Part shown: positions 8,375 through 16,407 of the stretch, piece after piece
Position numbering within the stretch: position 1 is the first letter of the stretch
How the letters are laid out: the number at the start of each line of letters is the position of its first letter
NCBI RefSeq assembly: GCF_002090115.1
Contig: NZ_BBRK01000004.1
Span: 1-64,000, forward strand
DNA length: 64,000 bases
From: Demequina sp. NBRC 110054
GTDB lineage: Bacteria; Actinomycetota; Actinomycetes; Actinomycetales; Demequinaceae
Direction: 5' to 3'
Position numbers and translations under genes: made by a program
Notes under the pieces: model-generated
The model's input: the letters and a program-made list of their open reading frames with translations, nothing else
Told to the model about the DNA's origin: nothing
Database searches by the model: none

Positions 8375-9546
8375 CGGTCCTCCTCCTCGTCATCGGGCTG
8401 GACGGCCTGCTCGGGGGGCAGGAAGGGCGACTCCGAGGCCGCCTCCTCTGCTGCGGGCTTGCCATCGGCGGCCTTAGTGTCCACGGGCTCGATGGGCGCG
8501 TAGGCGTCGCTGGTCTGGACCGCGTCGGCGTCCTCGGCGAAGTCGCCGCTCGGTGCTGCGGGCTCCCCGGGGGCCGTCTGCCCGGCCGACACGATCTCGG
8601 GCTGCTCCTCCGGCGTGATCTCGGCGGCGGGGATCGCGGCACCCTCGAGTCGGCGAGCGCGCCGCGAGCCGGGCTTCGGCCCCTCGTCCCCCGCGCCGAT
8701 GCGCTGGCGGTGAGCGATCCACTCCTCCGCACGCGCCTGCACGGGACGGACGTCGAAGACGAGCAGGAGCAGCGCCAGGAAGCCGACCCCGGTGAGGATC
8801 CCGCCCCACACGATCAGCGGCGTGATCCATGCGTCGTTGACCTCGCGCGACAGCTTGAGGTCCACCGAGGTCAGAGGGGAGCCGTCCTCCGACACGAAGA
8901 CCAGGTCGAGGCCCACCTCGACGTCGGCGGCTCCGACGGACAGCCGGTCCGTGCCGGTCCATGAGTCTCGCCACAGGTCGGTCGAGCCCTGCAGGAGCGA
9001 CTCGTACTGCGGCTCGTCTGCGGCGGACGAGGCGGACGGACTCGCGTCCGCGGCCTCGTCGTCGGCGTTCGCGGCGTCGCCGTCAGCGGCCTCGTCCGCG
9101 GTGGCCGCGTCGTCCGTCGTGTCCTTGTCCGTGGCTTTCTCGTCCGTCTTCTCGTCTTCGGTGGCCTCGTCGTCCTTGGCATCACCGTCGGACTCCTCCG
9201 ACGCCGAGGGCGACGCCGACGGCGCGGGAGACATGTCGGCGACCGTGGCGGTCAGCCCGTCCCACGTGGGCATGCCCTCGACGTAGGTGACGACCTTGTC
9301 CGAGGCCCAGGCCTCGAGGTCCACCGGCAGCGCGGAGAAGGCCAGCAGCGTCCCCTCGCCGTCGACGGCGTAGCGGCCGCCCTCGGCGAAGGCCAGCATG
9401 TCGGCGGGAACGATCACGGCAGCGGTGTCGACGGTCGCGGGGACCGTGACGGTCGACTCTGGTCGCTGCGACTGAGCGACCAGTCCGACGACCAGCGCGA
9501 CGACGCCGAGCAGGCCGGCTATCAGCGCGGTTGTACGCAGTCTCAA
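8371..9546 (-). CDS. Two-TM membrane protein with acidic low-complexity extracellular linker
   Basis: 391 residues. An N-terminal TM helix (TTALIAGLLGVVALVVGLVA) is followed by an extracellular region with a long Ser/Asp/Glu/Ala/Thr-rich linker (about 115-190), a second TM (WGGILTGVGFLALLLLVF) and an acidic, Pro-rich cytoplasmic tail ending QPDDEEEDR. The function is unknown. The start is TTG 9546, chosen because GGAGG lies 8 nt upstream and the inferred -10 (TACAGT, 9580-9575) would start transcription near 9568, inside or past the alternative ATG at 9573. It is coupled to the downstream lipoprotein and divergent from the coiled-coil gene. Confidence 0.72.
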   Translation of the reverse strand: MRLRTTALIAGLLGVVALVVGLVAQSQRPESTVTVPATVDTAAVIVPADMLAFAEGGRYAVDGEGTLLAFSALPVDLEAWASDKVVTYVEGMPTWDGLTATVADMSPAPSASPSASEESDGDAKDDEATEDEKTDEKATDKDTTDDAATADEAADGDAANADDEAADASPSASSAADEPQYESLLQGSTDLWRDSWTGTDRLSVGAADVEVGLDLVFVSEDGSPLTSVDLKLSREVNDAWITPLIVWGGILTGVGFLALLLLVFDVRPVQARAEEWIAHRQRIGAGDEGPKPGSRRARRLEGAAIPAAEITPEEQPEIVSAGQTAPGEPAAPSGDFAEDADAVQTSDAYAPIEPVDTKAADGKPAAEEAASESPFLPPEQAVQPDDEEEDR

Positions 9547-9574
9547 GGGTGGAACCTCCAAATATCCACTCATT

Positions 9575-9580
9575 ACTGTA
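9575..9580 (-). promoter_or_regulatory. -10 box for the membrane-protein/lipoprotein operon
   Basis: TACAGT on the minus strand (9580-9575) fits TAnnnT. The expected start near 9568 leaves a leader of about 22 nt that contains the GGAGG site for TTG 9546. The -35 region (TGTCAC at 17 bp) is weak. Confidence 0.4.
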
Positions 9581-9620
9581 GGAGATGACCCGCAGAGGTG
9601 ACACATCGGCCCTGACCGCT

Positions 9621-9650
9621 TTGTCAGTTCTGAGTGGGCCGCACTACCCT
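9621..9650 (+). promoter_or_regulatory. Promoter of the coiled-coil gene
   Basis: -35 TTGTCA (9621-9626), an 18-nt spacer, and -10 TACCCT (9645-9650). The predicted start near 9657 gives a leader of about 58 nt with AGGAGA (9701-9706) 8 nt before the ATG. This is among the best vegetative-type promoters in the window. Confidence 0.6.
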
Positions 9651-9714
9651 TGGGGGAGCCGCTGACGCTCCCCCGCACAGCGCCCCGACCCCTTGCACCT
9701 AGGAGACCCCCAGC

Positions 9715-12513
9715 ATGGCCGAGGACAACCTCCCCTTCCCGATCACGATGCGCGGCTTCGACCGCGAGGCGGTCGCTGCTCACATCGCGAGGCTCGAGGA
9801 CGAGGCCTCGTCCGCGCGCAAGGAGGCCGAGTCGGCCCGCGCGGAGGCGGCGAAGTCCGCCAAGGCTGCCGAGGAGGCGAGCAAGAGCCTCAAGGAGGCG
9901 GACCAGCCGACGTACAAGGGCCTCGGTGCCCGCGTCGAGCAGCTGCTGCGGTCGGCAGAGGAGCAGTCCTCCGACGTCGTCGCCCGCGCGAACACCCACG
10001 CGCAGGACACCGTCGCAAGGGCGAACGTCGCCGCGCAGCAGATCCGCGCGCGGGCCGACAACGAGGTCGCAGAGATCCTGGCGCAGAGCCGCCGCGAGGC
10101 CGACGAGATCCGCACGCAGGCCGAGCACGAGGCGGGTTCGGCCCGTGAGGCCGCCGAGCGCCACGCCGCCGAGGTCGCCGAGCGCGCCAAGCGCGAGTCG
10201 GAGCGCATCGTCTCCACCGCCGACAGTGACGCTGCCGAGCGCAAGGCCTCCGCGGACCGCGAGCTTCACACGCTGCGCGCGACGGTCGAGCGTGAGGTCA
10301 CCGAGCAGCGCGTCACGAGCCAGCGTGAGGCCACCGAGCTGGTCGAGTCGGCGCGCGCCGAGGCCGAGGAGACCACCTCGTCCGCCAACGCCGAGGCGGA
10401 GCGCCTGCGCGGCGAGGCGGAGCAGATCCTCGAGCAGGCTCGCGCGGAGCGCTCGCGTCACGAGACCGAGGTCGCAGAGCTGCGTGCGACTGCGGACGCC
10501 GAGATCGCGGACATCCGCAACTCCGCCGACAACGAGGCGGCCGCGCTGCGCGCGGAGGGCCAGGCGTCCGTTCGCGCGGCCAACGAGGAGGCCGCCGGCA
10601 TCCGCTCGCAGGCCGAGGCCGCCGTCGCCGAGATGCATGAGGCGGGCGCTCGCGAGATCGCCGCGCTGCGTGCCGAGGCGGAGGCCTACGGCAAGGAGAC
10701 CCGCGCCGAGGCGGACACCTACGTCAAGGAGAACCGCGCGGCGATCGCCGCGGAGATCGCCGCCGCGCGCGAGGCGGCCGACTCCTACGCGACGACCACC
10801 CGCTCCGAGGCCGACCAGCACGCCGAGCATGTGACTGCCGAGGCCGCCGCGTTCTCGAAGGCCACACGCTCCGAGGCCGACCAGCACGCCGAGCGCGTGC
10901 GCGTCGAGGCCGACACCTACTCCGACTCGACGCGTGCGCAGGCCGACGGCTACAGCCGCGACGCCCGCACCGAGGCAGACTCGTACGCGAGCACGCTGCG
11001 CGCCCAGGCCGAGGCGTTCGTGCGCGACAAGCGCACCGAGGGCGACACCTACGCGGAGTCTGTGAAGGCTCAGGCGGACGCCTACATGCGCGACAAGCGC
11101 ACCGAGGCGGACACCTACCTCGAGACCACGCGGACGCAGGCCGACGCCTACGCGAGCGAGACGCGCAAGGACGCGGACAACTACGCGGAGACGACTGCCG
11201 CGCAGGCCGAGGCCTACGCGAAGGACACGCGCAAGGACGCCGACAGCTACGCGGAGACCACCAAGCTGCAGGCGGACGCCTACGGCCGCGACACCCGCAC
11301 CGAGGCTGACCAGTACTCGGAGACGACCCGCGCGCAGGCCGACGTCTACGGTGCGGAGACCCGCGCCGCGGCAGCGGCAGCGGCCGAGGCGCTCCGCGCC
11401 GAGGCGAACGACTACAGCCGTGCCTCGCGCGCCGAGACCGACGGCTACGTGCGCGACACGCGCGTCGCGCTCGCCGCGGAGATCGACGCCGCGCGCGGCG
11501 ACGCGGACGCCTACGCCAAGGCGGTGCGCGCCGACGCCGATGCCCAGGGCCAGGCGACCGCTGCCGAGGCCGACGCCTACAGCCGAGACACTCGCGCCGG
11601 CGCCGACAAGTACTCGCAGGCTCAGCGCGCCGCCGCCGACCAGTATGCCGACGAGCTCCGTGCCACGGCCGCGGACGAGGCGCAGGCGCTGCGCGAGGAG
11701 GCCGAGACCTACGACCGCCTGACGCGCTCGGAGGCCGACCAGTACGCGACCGCGACCCGTGCGAGCGCCCAGTCCGCCCTCGACGCCGCCGAGCAGGAGG
11801 CAGAGCAGGCCCTGGCCGTCGGTCAGGCGCAGGCCCGCGACATCGTCACCGCCGCGACCAACGAGGCGAACACGCTGCGTGCCCGCTCCGACGAGGAGGG
11901 CGCCGCGGCGCTGTCGTCGGCCCGCGCGGAGGCGCGCCTCATGGTCGAGCAGGCCAAGGCCGAGGCTCAGCAGCTGCGCACCGTCGCACACTCGGACGTC
12001 GAGGCGGCACGCGAGGAGGCGCGTCGCACCCGCGAGGACCTCCAGATCGAGATCGTGCAGCGACGCGAGGCCGCCGAGCAGTCCCTCAACCAGCTCCACG
12101 CGGAGGCGACCGCCGAGAACGCGGCGATGGTCGAGGATGCGAAGGTGCGCGCCGCCGAGGCCGAGGACCGGCTCTCCGCCGCGCTCGAGCGCGCCGAGGT
12201 CGTGCGCCGCGAGGCCGAGGCCCACGCGGGCACCCTGCTCACGAACGCGCGCAACAACGCCGACGAGATCGTGAGCGGTGCGCGCGAGCACGCCGAGACG
12301 ATCATGTCGGAGGCGGTCTCCGACTCCGAGCGCGAGCGCACCATGGCCGCGCAGGAGGTCGAGGAGCTCAACCGCCAGCGCGAGTCGATCACGTCCTACC
12401 TGGACGACCTTCGGTCGCTGCTGGGCTCGGACCCCGTGTCGAACCTCGCGGCGGCGCAGAAGCTGAGCGCGGCGGCTGCCGCCGAGGCTGGCGCGAAGCC
12501 CAGCGAGGCCTGA
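9715..12513 (+). CDS. DivIVA/Scy-like coiled-coil cytoskeletal protein with 11-residue repeats
   Basis: 932 residues, nearly all helical. The N-terminus has a DivIVA-like motif (FPITMRGFDREAVAAHI), and then LGARVEQLLRSAEE, a motif shared by Scy-type polar scaffold proteins of actinomycetes. Residues 319-681 are 33 consecutive units of exactly 11 residues, consensus RxxADxYxxxT, which should give a right-handed hendecad coiled coil. Four units lack an aromatic or polar residue at position 7 and are Ala-rich instead. The C-terminal part (about 690-915) returns to a more ordinary coiled coil and ends in an Ala-rich tail. The role, organising polar growth or division, is inferred from Scy/FilP/DivIVA. 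RBS is AGGAGA, spacing 8. A small gene follows after 5 nt. Confidence 0.82.
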   Translation: MAEDNLPFPITMRGFDREAVAAHIARLEDEASSARKEAESARAEAAKSAKAAEEASKSLKEADQPTYKGLGARVEQLLRSAEEQSSDVVARANTHAQDTVARANVAAQQIRARADNEVAEILAQSRREADEIRTQAEHEAGSAREAAERHAAEVAERAKRESERIVSTADSDAAERKASADRELHTLRATVEREVTEQRVTSQREATELVESARAEAEETTSSANAEAERLRGEAEQILEQARAERSRHETEVAELRATADAEIADIRNSADNEAAALRAEGQASVRAANEEAAGIRSQAEAAVAEMHEAGAREIAALRAEAEAYGKETRAEADTYVKENRAAIAAEIAAAREAADSYATTTRSEADQHAEHVTAEAAAFSKATRSEADQHAERVRVEADTYSDSTRAQADGYSRDARTEADSYASTLRAQAEAFVRDKRTEGDTYAESVKAQADAYMRDKRTEADTYLETTRTQADAYASETRKDADNYAETTAAQAEAYAKDTRKDADSYAETTKLQADAYGRDTRTEADQYSETTRAQADVYGAETRAAAAAAAEALRAEANDYSRASRAETDGYVRDTRVALAAEIDAARGDADAYAKAVRADADAQGQATAAEADAYSRDTRAGADKYSQAQRAAADQYADELRATAADEAQALREEAETYDRLTRSEADQYATATRASAQSALDAAEQEAEQALAVGQAQARDIVTAATNEANTLRARSDEEGAAALSSARAEARLMVEQAKAEAQQLRTVAHSDVEAAREEARRTREDLQIEIVQRREAAEQSLNQLHAEATAENAAMVEDAKVRAAEAEDRLSAALERAEVVRREAEAHAGTLLTNARNNADEIVSGAREHAETIMSEAVSDSERERTMAAQEVEELNRQRESITSYLDDLRSLLGSDPVSNLAAAQKLSAAAAAEAGAKPSEA
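10669..11757 (+). repeat. Coding array of 33 imperfect 33-bp repeats (hendecads)
   Basis: The DNA of the coiled-coil gene has a 33-bp period, each unit coding 11 residues such as RTEADTYLETT, RTQADAYASET and RKDADSYAETT. Units diverge at wobble positions but keep frame and length without a single gap for 363 residues. This points to old internal duplication under selection for repeat length. Confidence 0.85.
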
Positions 12514-12518
12514 GCCGG

Positions 12519-12920
12519 ATGACCTCGGGGACCGAGCCGCACGACTCGCAGCTGCGCGCGTCGGCCCTCGAGCGCGCCCGTGCGGCCGAGGCCGCACAGG
12601 CGAGGACGCTGCTCACCCGGTTCATCGAGGAGGCGCGCGAGGCGGGCCTGACGCCGGGACCGCTCACGGCTCGCGGGTATGACGGCCGCGGCACCTACCG
12701 CACCCAGGTCGAGGGCTGGTATCTCAAGCGCGACCGGTCGGTCGCGGTCGGCACGGACGGCGAATTTTACGTGATGTCGGTGCAGGGCGGCGTGCTCGAG
12801 CGACTGCGAGGCACGCGCGTCGAGCCGTCCGATCCCCCGCTCGAGCTCGGCCGCGGAGGCCGGGACGGCGAGTCGATCCCGCTCGACATCGCGCTCGACC
12901 GCCTGCTCGGCAGGGAGTAG
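12519..12920 (+). CDS. Small conserved-type protein downstream of the coiled-coil gene, unknown function
   Basis: 133 residues, cytoplasmic. The N-terminal helix (SALERARAAEAAQARTLLTRF) is followed by a beta-rich region with Gly turns (ARGYDGRGTYRT, GWYLKRDRSVAVGTDGEFYV) and a C-terminal helix PLDIALDRLLG. No family is recognised. The gene starts 5 nt after the coiled-coil stop codon with no good ribosome site, so it is presumably translationally coupled and may be a partner. Its last codons and stop are repeated in the tandem duplication at 12902-12951. Confidence 0.7.
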   Translation: MTSGTEPHDSQLRASALERARAAEAAQARTLLTRFIEEAREAGLTPGPLTARGYDGRGTYRTQVEGWYLKRDRSVAVGTDGEFYVMSVQGGVLERLRGTRVEPSDPPLELGRGGRDGESIPLDIALDRLLGRE

Positions 12921-12951
12921 CGGCTACCTGCTCGGCAAGGAGTAGCGGCTA
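12902..12951. repeat. 25-bp tandem duplication across a stop codon
   Basis: CCTGCTCGGCAGGGAGTAGC plus GGCTA (12902-12926) is followed directly by a copy with one change (12927-12951). The first copy holds the last codons and TAG stop of the upstream gene. The second runs into the last codon of the convergent hydrolase gene, so the duplication forms most of the gap between two convergent genes. Confidence 0.85.
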
Positions 12952-13710
12952 CGTCGACGTGAGCGGCGCGAGCAGCCTCGCGACCTCCATGGGCGCCTCG
13001 AAGGCCGCGAGGTGACCGACGCCTTCGACGAGGGCCACCTCGACGCCGAGCGCCTGAGCCATCACCTCGAGCTCTTCGGCCCCGACGAGCCCATCGAGCG
13101 CACCTCCCAGCACGACGGCGGGCGCGTCCATCTCCTTGAGCACCTCGACGCGGTCGGGGCGGGCTGCCATCGCCCGCTGCCCCCACGCGATGCCGTCGCC
13201 GCTGTGCTGCGCGATGTTCGCCGCGATCGCGGCGACGAGCGCGTCGCGCGCGGCGCCCTGCGTGCCCACAAGGCCCTCTGCCATCCCACGCGGGTCCTCC
13301 GCGCCGGCGGCGCCCTCGAGCGCGTCGGCGGTCGCGAGACGCTTCGCGTGCGCCTCCTCGGTGTCCGCGGTGGCCCGCGTCGCGATCAGCCCGATCCCGG
13401 CGACGGCGCCGGGGTGGCGCTCCGCGACCGCCATGGCGACGTATCCACCCATCGAGCACCCGATCCACACCGCGGCCTCGTGTCCCGTGGTCTCGCGCAT
13501 GGCCGCCACGGCGGCGTCGGCGATGAGCTCGAGCGACGGCTCGTCATCGGGAAGGGGCATCTCGCCGATGCCGGGCATGTCGAACGAGATGACGTCGCCG
13601 GGGATCGCGTCGAGGTCGGCGAGGGCGTCGATCAACGGGTCCCACTGGGCCCTGTCGACGGGGAAGGCATTGAGCAGCACCACCGGGGTGCCGTCGGGGA
13701 TCACGCTCAC
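12949..13710 (-). CDS. Alpha/beta hydrolase
   Basis: 253 residues with the alpha/beta-hydrolase fold. Nucleophile S86 lies in the GCSMGG elbow, the acid is probably the Asp of GALDGLVG, and the histidine lies in GVGHLAAFE near the C-terminus. The LLNAFPVDRAQWDPLI opening places it with esterase- and lactonase-like members. The substrate is unknown. The start is GTG 13710, because AAGGAGG lies 5 nt before it; an in-frame GTG at 13725 would put that ribosome site inside the gene. It is convergent with the small gene at 12519. Confidence 0.82.
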   Translation of the reverse strand: MSVIPDGTPVVLLNAFPVDRAQWDPLIDALADLDAIPGDVISFDMPGIGEMPLPDDEPSLELIADAAVAAMRETTGHEAAVWIGCSMGGYVAMAVAERHPGAVAGIGLIATRATADTEEAHAKRLATADALEGAAGAEDPRGMAEGLVGTQGAARDALVAAIAANIAQHSGDGIAWGQRAMAARPDRVEVLKEMDAPAVVLGGALDGLVGAEELEVMAQALGVEVALVEGVGHLAAFEAPMEVARLLAPLTST

Positions 13711-13804
13711 GGTCTCCTCCTTCACGAGCGTTGCGGTGTCACGGGCGGTAGGGACGACGATGCTGTGAGGGAATGCGGTCCGCGGCGAACCGGCCGCCGC
13801 GCTT

Positions 13805-14569
13805 CTATTGCACCACGGACGAGGGCACGAGCGTCGGCAACGGCGCGCGGCCGGGCGCGACCCTGGCGACGATCTCGTCGAGCACGATCCTCACGTACTT
13901 CTCCCCCACCCACAGGTGCTTCGCATCCTCGACCGGGACGAGGTCGAGCTGCGTGAGCGGCGCGAACCGCTCGCGCGCCTCGTCGGGCTTCAGGAAGTCG
14001 TCGTGCTCGGGCACGAGGGCCGTGACGGGCCTGCCGGTCGCCGCCCAGCGCTCGAGGTCGGCGGGCTGGGCGCGGTGCAGGGGCGGCGACAGCAGGATCG
14101 CGCCGACGACGTCCTGCTCGGCGCCGTGCATGAGCGTGACCTCGGTGCCGAAGCTCCACCCGACCAGCCACACGTTCGGGAGACCGCGCTCGTGGACGTA
14201 GGCGACCGCGGCCCGGAGGTCGTGGGCCTCGGCCACGCCGCCGTCGAACTCGCCCTCGGAACTTCCCCGCGGAGACGAGGTGCCGCGCGTGTTGAAGCGC
14301 AGCACCGCGACGTCCGCGAGGTGCGGCAGGCGCCACGCGGCCTTGCGGAAGACGTGCGAGTCCATGAAGCCCCCGTGCGTGGGCAGCGGGTGCATCGTGA
14401 CCAGCGTCGCGGCGACGCGACCGGAGGCGGGCAGCGCGAGCTCGCCGACGAGCGTGAGGCCGTCCGCGGTGCGCAACTCGATCTCCTCGCGGACCGCGGG
14501 CAGCACGGTCGTGGAGCGGATCTCGGTCATGTCGGTCGCCGCTGCGGCGACCCCCTCGGCCTCAGCCAC
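13805..14569 (-). CDS. Alpha/beta hydrolase of the dienelactone-hydrolase-like type
   Basis: 254 residues. After an Ala-rich N-terminus comes EIELRTADGLTLVGELALP, a two-strand start typical of small cytosolic peptidase- or esterase-like hydrolases, then THGGFMD, nucleophile S139 in VGWSFGTE, Asp in VPEHDDFLKP and His in DAKHLWVGE. The GTG at 14569 overlaps the preceding small gene by 8 nt and has GGGAGG 4 nt upstream; ATG 14530 is an alternative with no ribosome site. The substrate is unknown. Confidence 0.8.
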   Translation of the reverse strand: MAEAEGVAAAATDMTEIRSTTVLPAVREEIELRTADGLTLVGELALPASGRVAATLVTMHPLPTHGGFMDSHVFRKAAWRLPHLADVAVLRFNTRGTSSPRGSSEGEFDGGVAEAHDLRAAVAYVHERGLPNVWLVGWSFGTEVTLMHGAEQDVVGAILLSPPLHRAQPADLERWAATGRPVTALVPEHDDFLKPDEARERFAPLTQLDLVPVEDAKHLWVGEKYVRIVLDEIVARVAPGRAPLPTLVPSSVVQ

Positions 14570-14873
14570 GGGTCCTCCCATAGGTGTTCCAGCAGTGGGT
14601 GTGCCAGTGACGACGGGTCGCCGCGGCAGCGTCGGCCCCGAAGAGCCCGTCCGCCGGCCAGGCCACGAGGTGCTGCGTCGCGCCGTCGATCTCCTGGCTG
14701 CACCCCGGGCAGAGGTACGTGCGATCACTCGGGCGCGGCACCGCGACCTTGTACTCCTCGCCGCGCGGCCCGATCTCGCGGCGCGCGCCGACCGACCCCG
14801 CGAGGCGCTCGACGTCCAGATCCTGATGGGGCTGGCCGTACGGGCGCTTGGAGGAGCGGCGCTTCGAGGGCAT
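14562..14873 (-). CDS. Small CxxC/HxxC protein, unknown function
   Basis: 103 residues. A basic N-terminus (PSKRRSSKRPYGQPH) precedes LCPGCSQEI (C55, C58) and RRHWHTHCW (H91, C94), an arrangement that could bind zinc. The family is found in actinobacteria as far as I recall, but no function is known to me. Its end overlaps the start of the hydrolase gene at 13805-14569, so the pair should be co-expressed. The ATG at 14873 has TAGACT exactly 6 nt upstream and no ribosome site, so the message is probably leaderless. Confidence 0.75.
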   Translation of the reverse strand: MPSKRRSSKRPYGQPHQDLDVERLAGSVGARREIGPRGEEYKVAVPRPSDRTYLCPGCSQEIDGATQHLVAWPADGLFGADAAAATRRHWHTHCWNTYGRTRG

Positions 14874-14879
14874 GCGGCC

Positions 14880-14885
14880 AGTCTA
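14880..14885 (-). promoter_or_regulatory. -10 box for leaderless transcript of the CxxC/HxxC gene
   Basis: TAGACT (14885-14880) followed by 6 nt and then the ATG at 14873. No ribosome site is present. Confidence 0.5.
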
Positions 14886-14903
14886 CGAAAGCGCCGCGGC
14901 CCC

Positions 14904-16352
14904 TCAGTACGTGCGCGCGGGCGTCTCGATCTCGACGGACGCGGGCGCGATCTCGCGCGTGCGCAGCGTCTCGCGGTACCAGTAGGCCGAGTCCTTCCAC
15001 GTGCGCACCAGGCTGTCGTAGTCGACGTGGACCATCCCGAAGCGCTTCGCGTAGCCCTGCGCCCACTCGAAGTTGTCCATGAGCGACCACGCCATGTACC
15101 CGCGCACGTCGGCGCCCTCGCCCACCGCCGCGAGCACCGCGGCAAGGTGCGACCTGAAGTAGGCGATGCGCGCGTCGTCCCTCACCCGGCCCTCGGCATC
15201 CACCGCATCGTCCCAGGCGGAGCCGTTCTCGGTGATGTAGATCGGCTTGCCGGTCTCGCGGTGGATCTTGAGCAGGTGCGCGTGCAGCGCGTCGGGGTCG
15301 ATGTTCCAGCCCATCGCGGTCTGCTCGCCGAGCGGCGGCATGAACTCGATCTCCTCGTCGCCCGGCCACGGCGAGTTGGCGCCCGCCTTGTGCCCGTCGG
15401 CCAGCGTCGCCACGTCCGAGGTGGCCTTGCCCTTGTGGGGGTTGTGGCGCACGAGGTGCGAGGCGTAGTAGTTGACGCCGAACCAGTCCACGGCTCCGTG
15501 CATCTCCTCGAGGTCGCCGTCGTGCACGAAGGACCAGTCGGTGAGGTGCGCGGTGTTCGGCTTCAGCACGGCCGGGTAGGTGCCGGCGACGAAAGGCTCG
15601 TGGAACATCGTGTTCGCGAGGGCGTCGATGTGCGCGGCGGCCCACCGGTCCCTGGGGTTGGACGGGTCCCACGGGCGAGGCGTGTGGCAGTTGTTCACGA
15701 GCCCGACCTTGAGCTCGGGACGGAGCGCCTTCATCGCGCGGTAGGCGCGCGCATGCGCGAGGTTGAGGTGGTGCGCCGCGATCAGCGCCTCGACGTCGTC
15801 CGCGTGGCCGGGAGCGTGCGCACCCGCGCCGTAGCCCACGAACGACGACACCCACGGCTCGTTGAACGTCGTCCAGAACTCCACGTCCGCGCCGAGCTCC
15901 TCGACCATGCGGACGGCGTAGGAGACGAAGGCGTCGACCGTGTCGCGGCTGAGCCAGCCGCCCTGGTCCTCGAGCTCCTGCGGGAGGTCCCAGTGGTAGA
16001 GCGTGACCATGGGCGCGATGCCCTTGTCCTTGAGACGCGCGACGATCCCCTTGTAGAAGGCGATCCCCTCCTCGTTGAACGCGCCGGCTCCGGTGGGTTG
16101 CACGCGCGGCCACGCGATCGAGAAGCGGTACGCCTGCAGCCCCAGGTCGGCCATCATGTCGATGTCCGTCTCCCAGCGGTGGAAGTGGTCGCACGCGACG
16201 TCGCCGGTGTCGCCTCCGACGACCTTTCCGGGCGTGTGGGAGAAGGTGTCCCAGATGGAGACGCCGCGGCCGCCCTCGGTCGCACCGCCCTCGATCTGGT
16301 AGGACGCGGTGGCGGCGCCGAGCACGAAGTTCTCAGGGAAGCGAATGGTCAT
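14904..16352 (-). CDS. Beta-glucosidase, GH1 family
   Basis: Retaining beta-glycosidase of 482 residues, normal for GH1. The N-terminal signature FPENFVLGAATASYQIEGG is intact. The acid/base is E165 in TTFNEPW and the nucleophile E375 in YITENGSAW; the aglycone and glycone loops (DNFEWAQGYAKRFGMVHVD) are complete. With no signal peptide it should act on imported cellobiose-like sugars. The gene stands alone with its own LacI-type operator, so it is probably induced by beta-glucosides. The ATG lies 6 nt after a TACACT box, suggesting leaderless translation. Galactosidase or fucosidase side activity is possible. Confidence 0.94.
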   Translation of the reverse strand: MTIRFPENFVLGAATASYQIEGGATEGGRGVSIWDTFSHTPGKVVGGDTGDVACDHFHRWETDIDMMADLGLQAYRFSIAWPRVQPTGAGAFNEEGIAFYKGIVARLKDKGIAPMVTLYHWDLPQELEDQGGWLSRDTVDAFVSYAVRMVEELGADVEFWTTFNEPWVSSFVGYGAGAHAPGHADDVEALIAAHHLNLAHARAYRAMKALRPELKVGLVNNCHTPRPWDPSNPRDRWAAAHIDALANTMFHEPFVAGTYPAVLKPNTAHLTDWSFVHDGDLEEMHGAVDWFGVNYYASHLVRHNPHKGKATSDVATLADGHKAGANSPWPGDEEIEFMPPLGEQTAMGWNIDPDALHAHLLKIHRETGKPIYITENGSAWDDAVDAEGRVRDDARIAYFRSHLAAVLAAVGEGADVRGYMAWSLMDNFEWAQGYAKRFGMVHVDYDSLVRTWKDSAYWYRETLRTREIAPASVEIETPARTY

Positions 16353-16358
16353 GCCCCG

Positions 16359-16387
16359 AGTGTACCGAAACGTTTCGATTCTGTGGA
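16359..16387 (-). promoter_or_regulatory. Promoter with LacI-type operator for the GH1 gene
   Basis: On the minus strand -35 TCCACA (16387-16382), a 17-nt spacer and -10 TACACT (16364-16359), with the start point on the ATG. The perfect palindrome CGAAACGTTTCG (16366-16377) lies inside the spacer. No LacI gene adjoins, so the cognate regulator is elsewhere or is one of the two LacI proteins here. Confidence 0.6.
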
Positions 16388-16407
16388 CTGGGCCCGTCGA
16401 CCCGCTC

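Noticed and set aside
9571..9573. ATG at 9573 as start of the two-TM protein
   Set aside because: It lies upstream of the inferred start of transcription (about 9568) and lacks a ribosome site, while TTG 9546 has GGAGG at 8 nt.
10669..11757. 33-bp periodicity that could be taken for a CRISPR array or minisatellite
   Set aside because: Units are adjacent without spacers, vary at wobble positions, and translate in frame to hendecads; there are no cas genes.
8371..12597. A 1408-residue open frame on the minus strand covering the coiled-coil gene
   Set aside because: Only its last 391 codons look like protein (TM helices, ribosome site). The rest is the antisense of a repetitive high-GC gene, rich in Arg/Gly/Leu with no domain, and stays open because of base composition.
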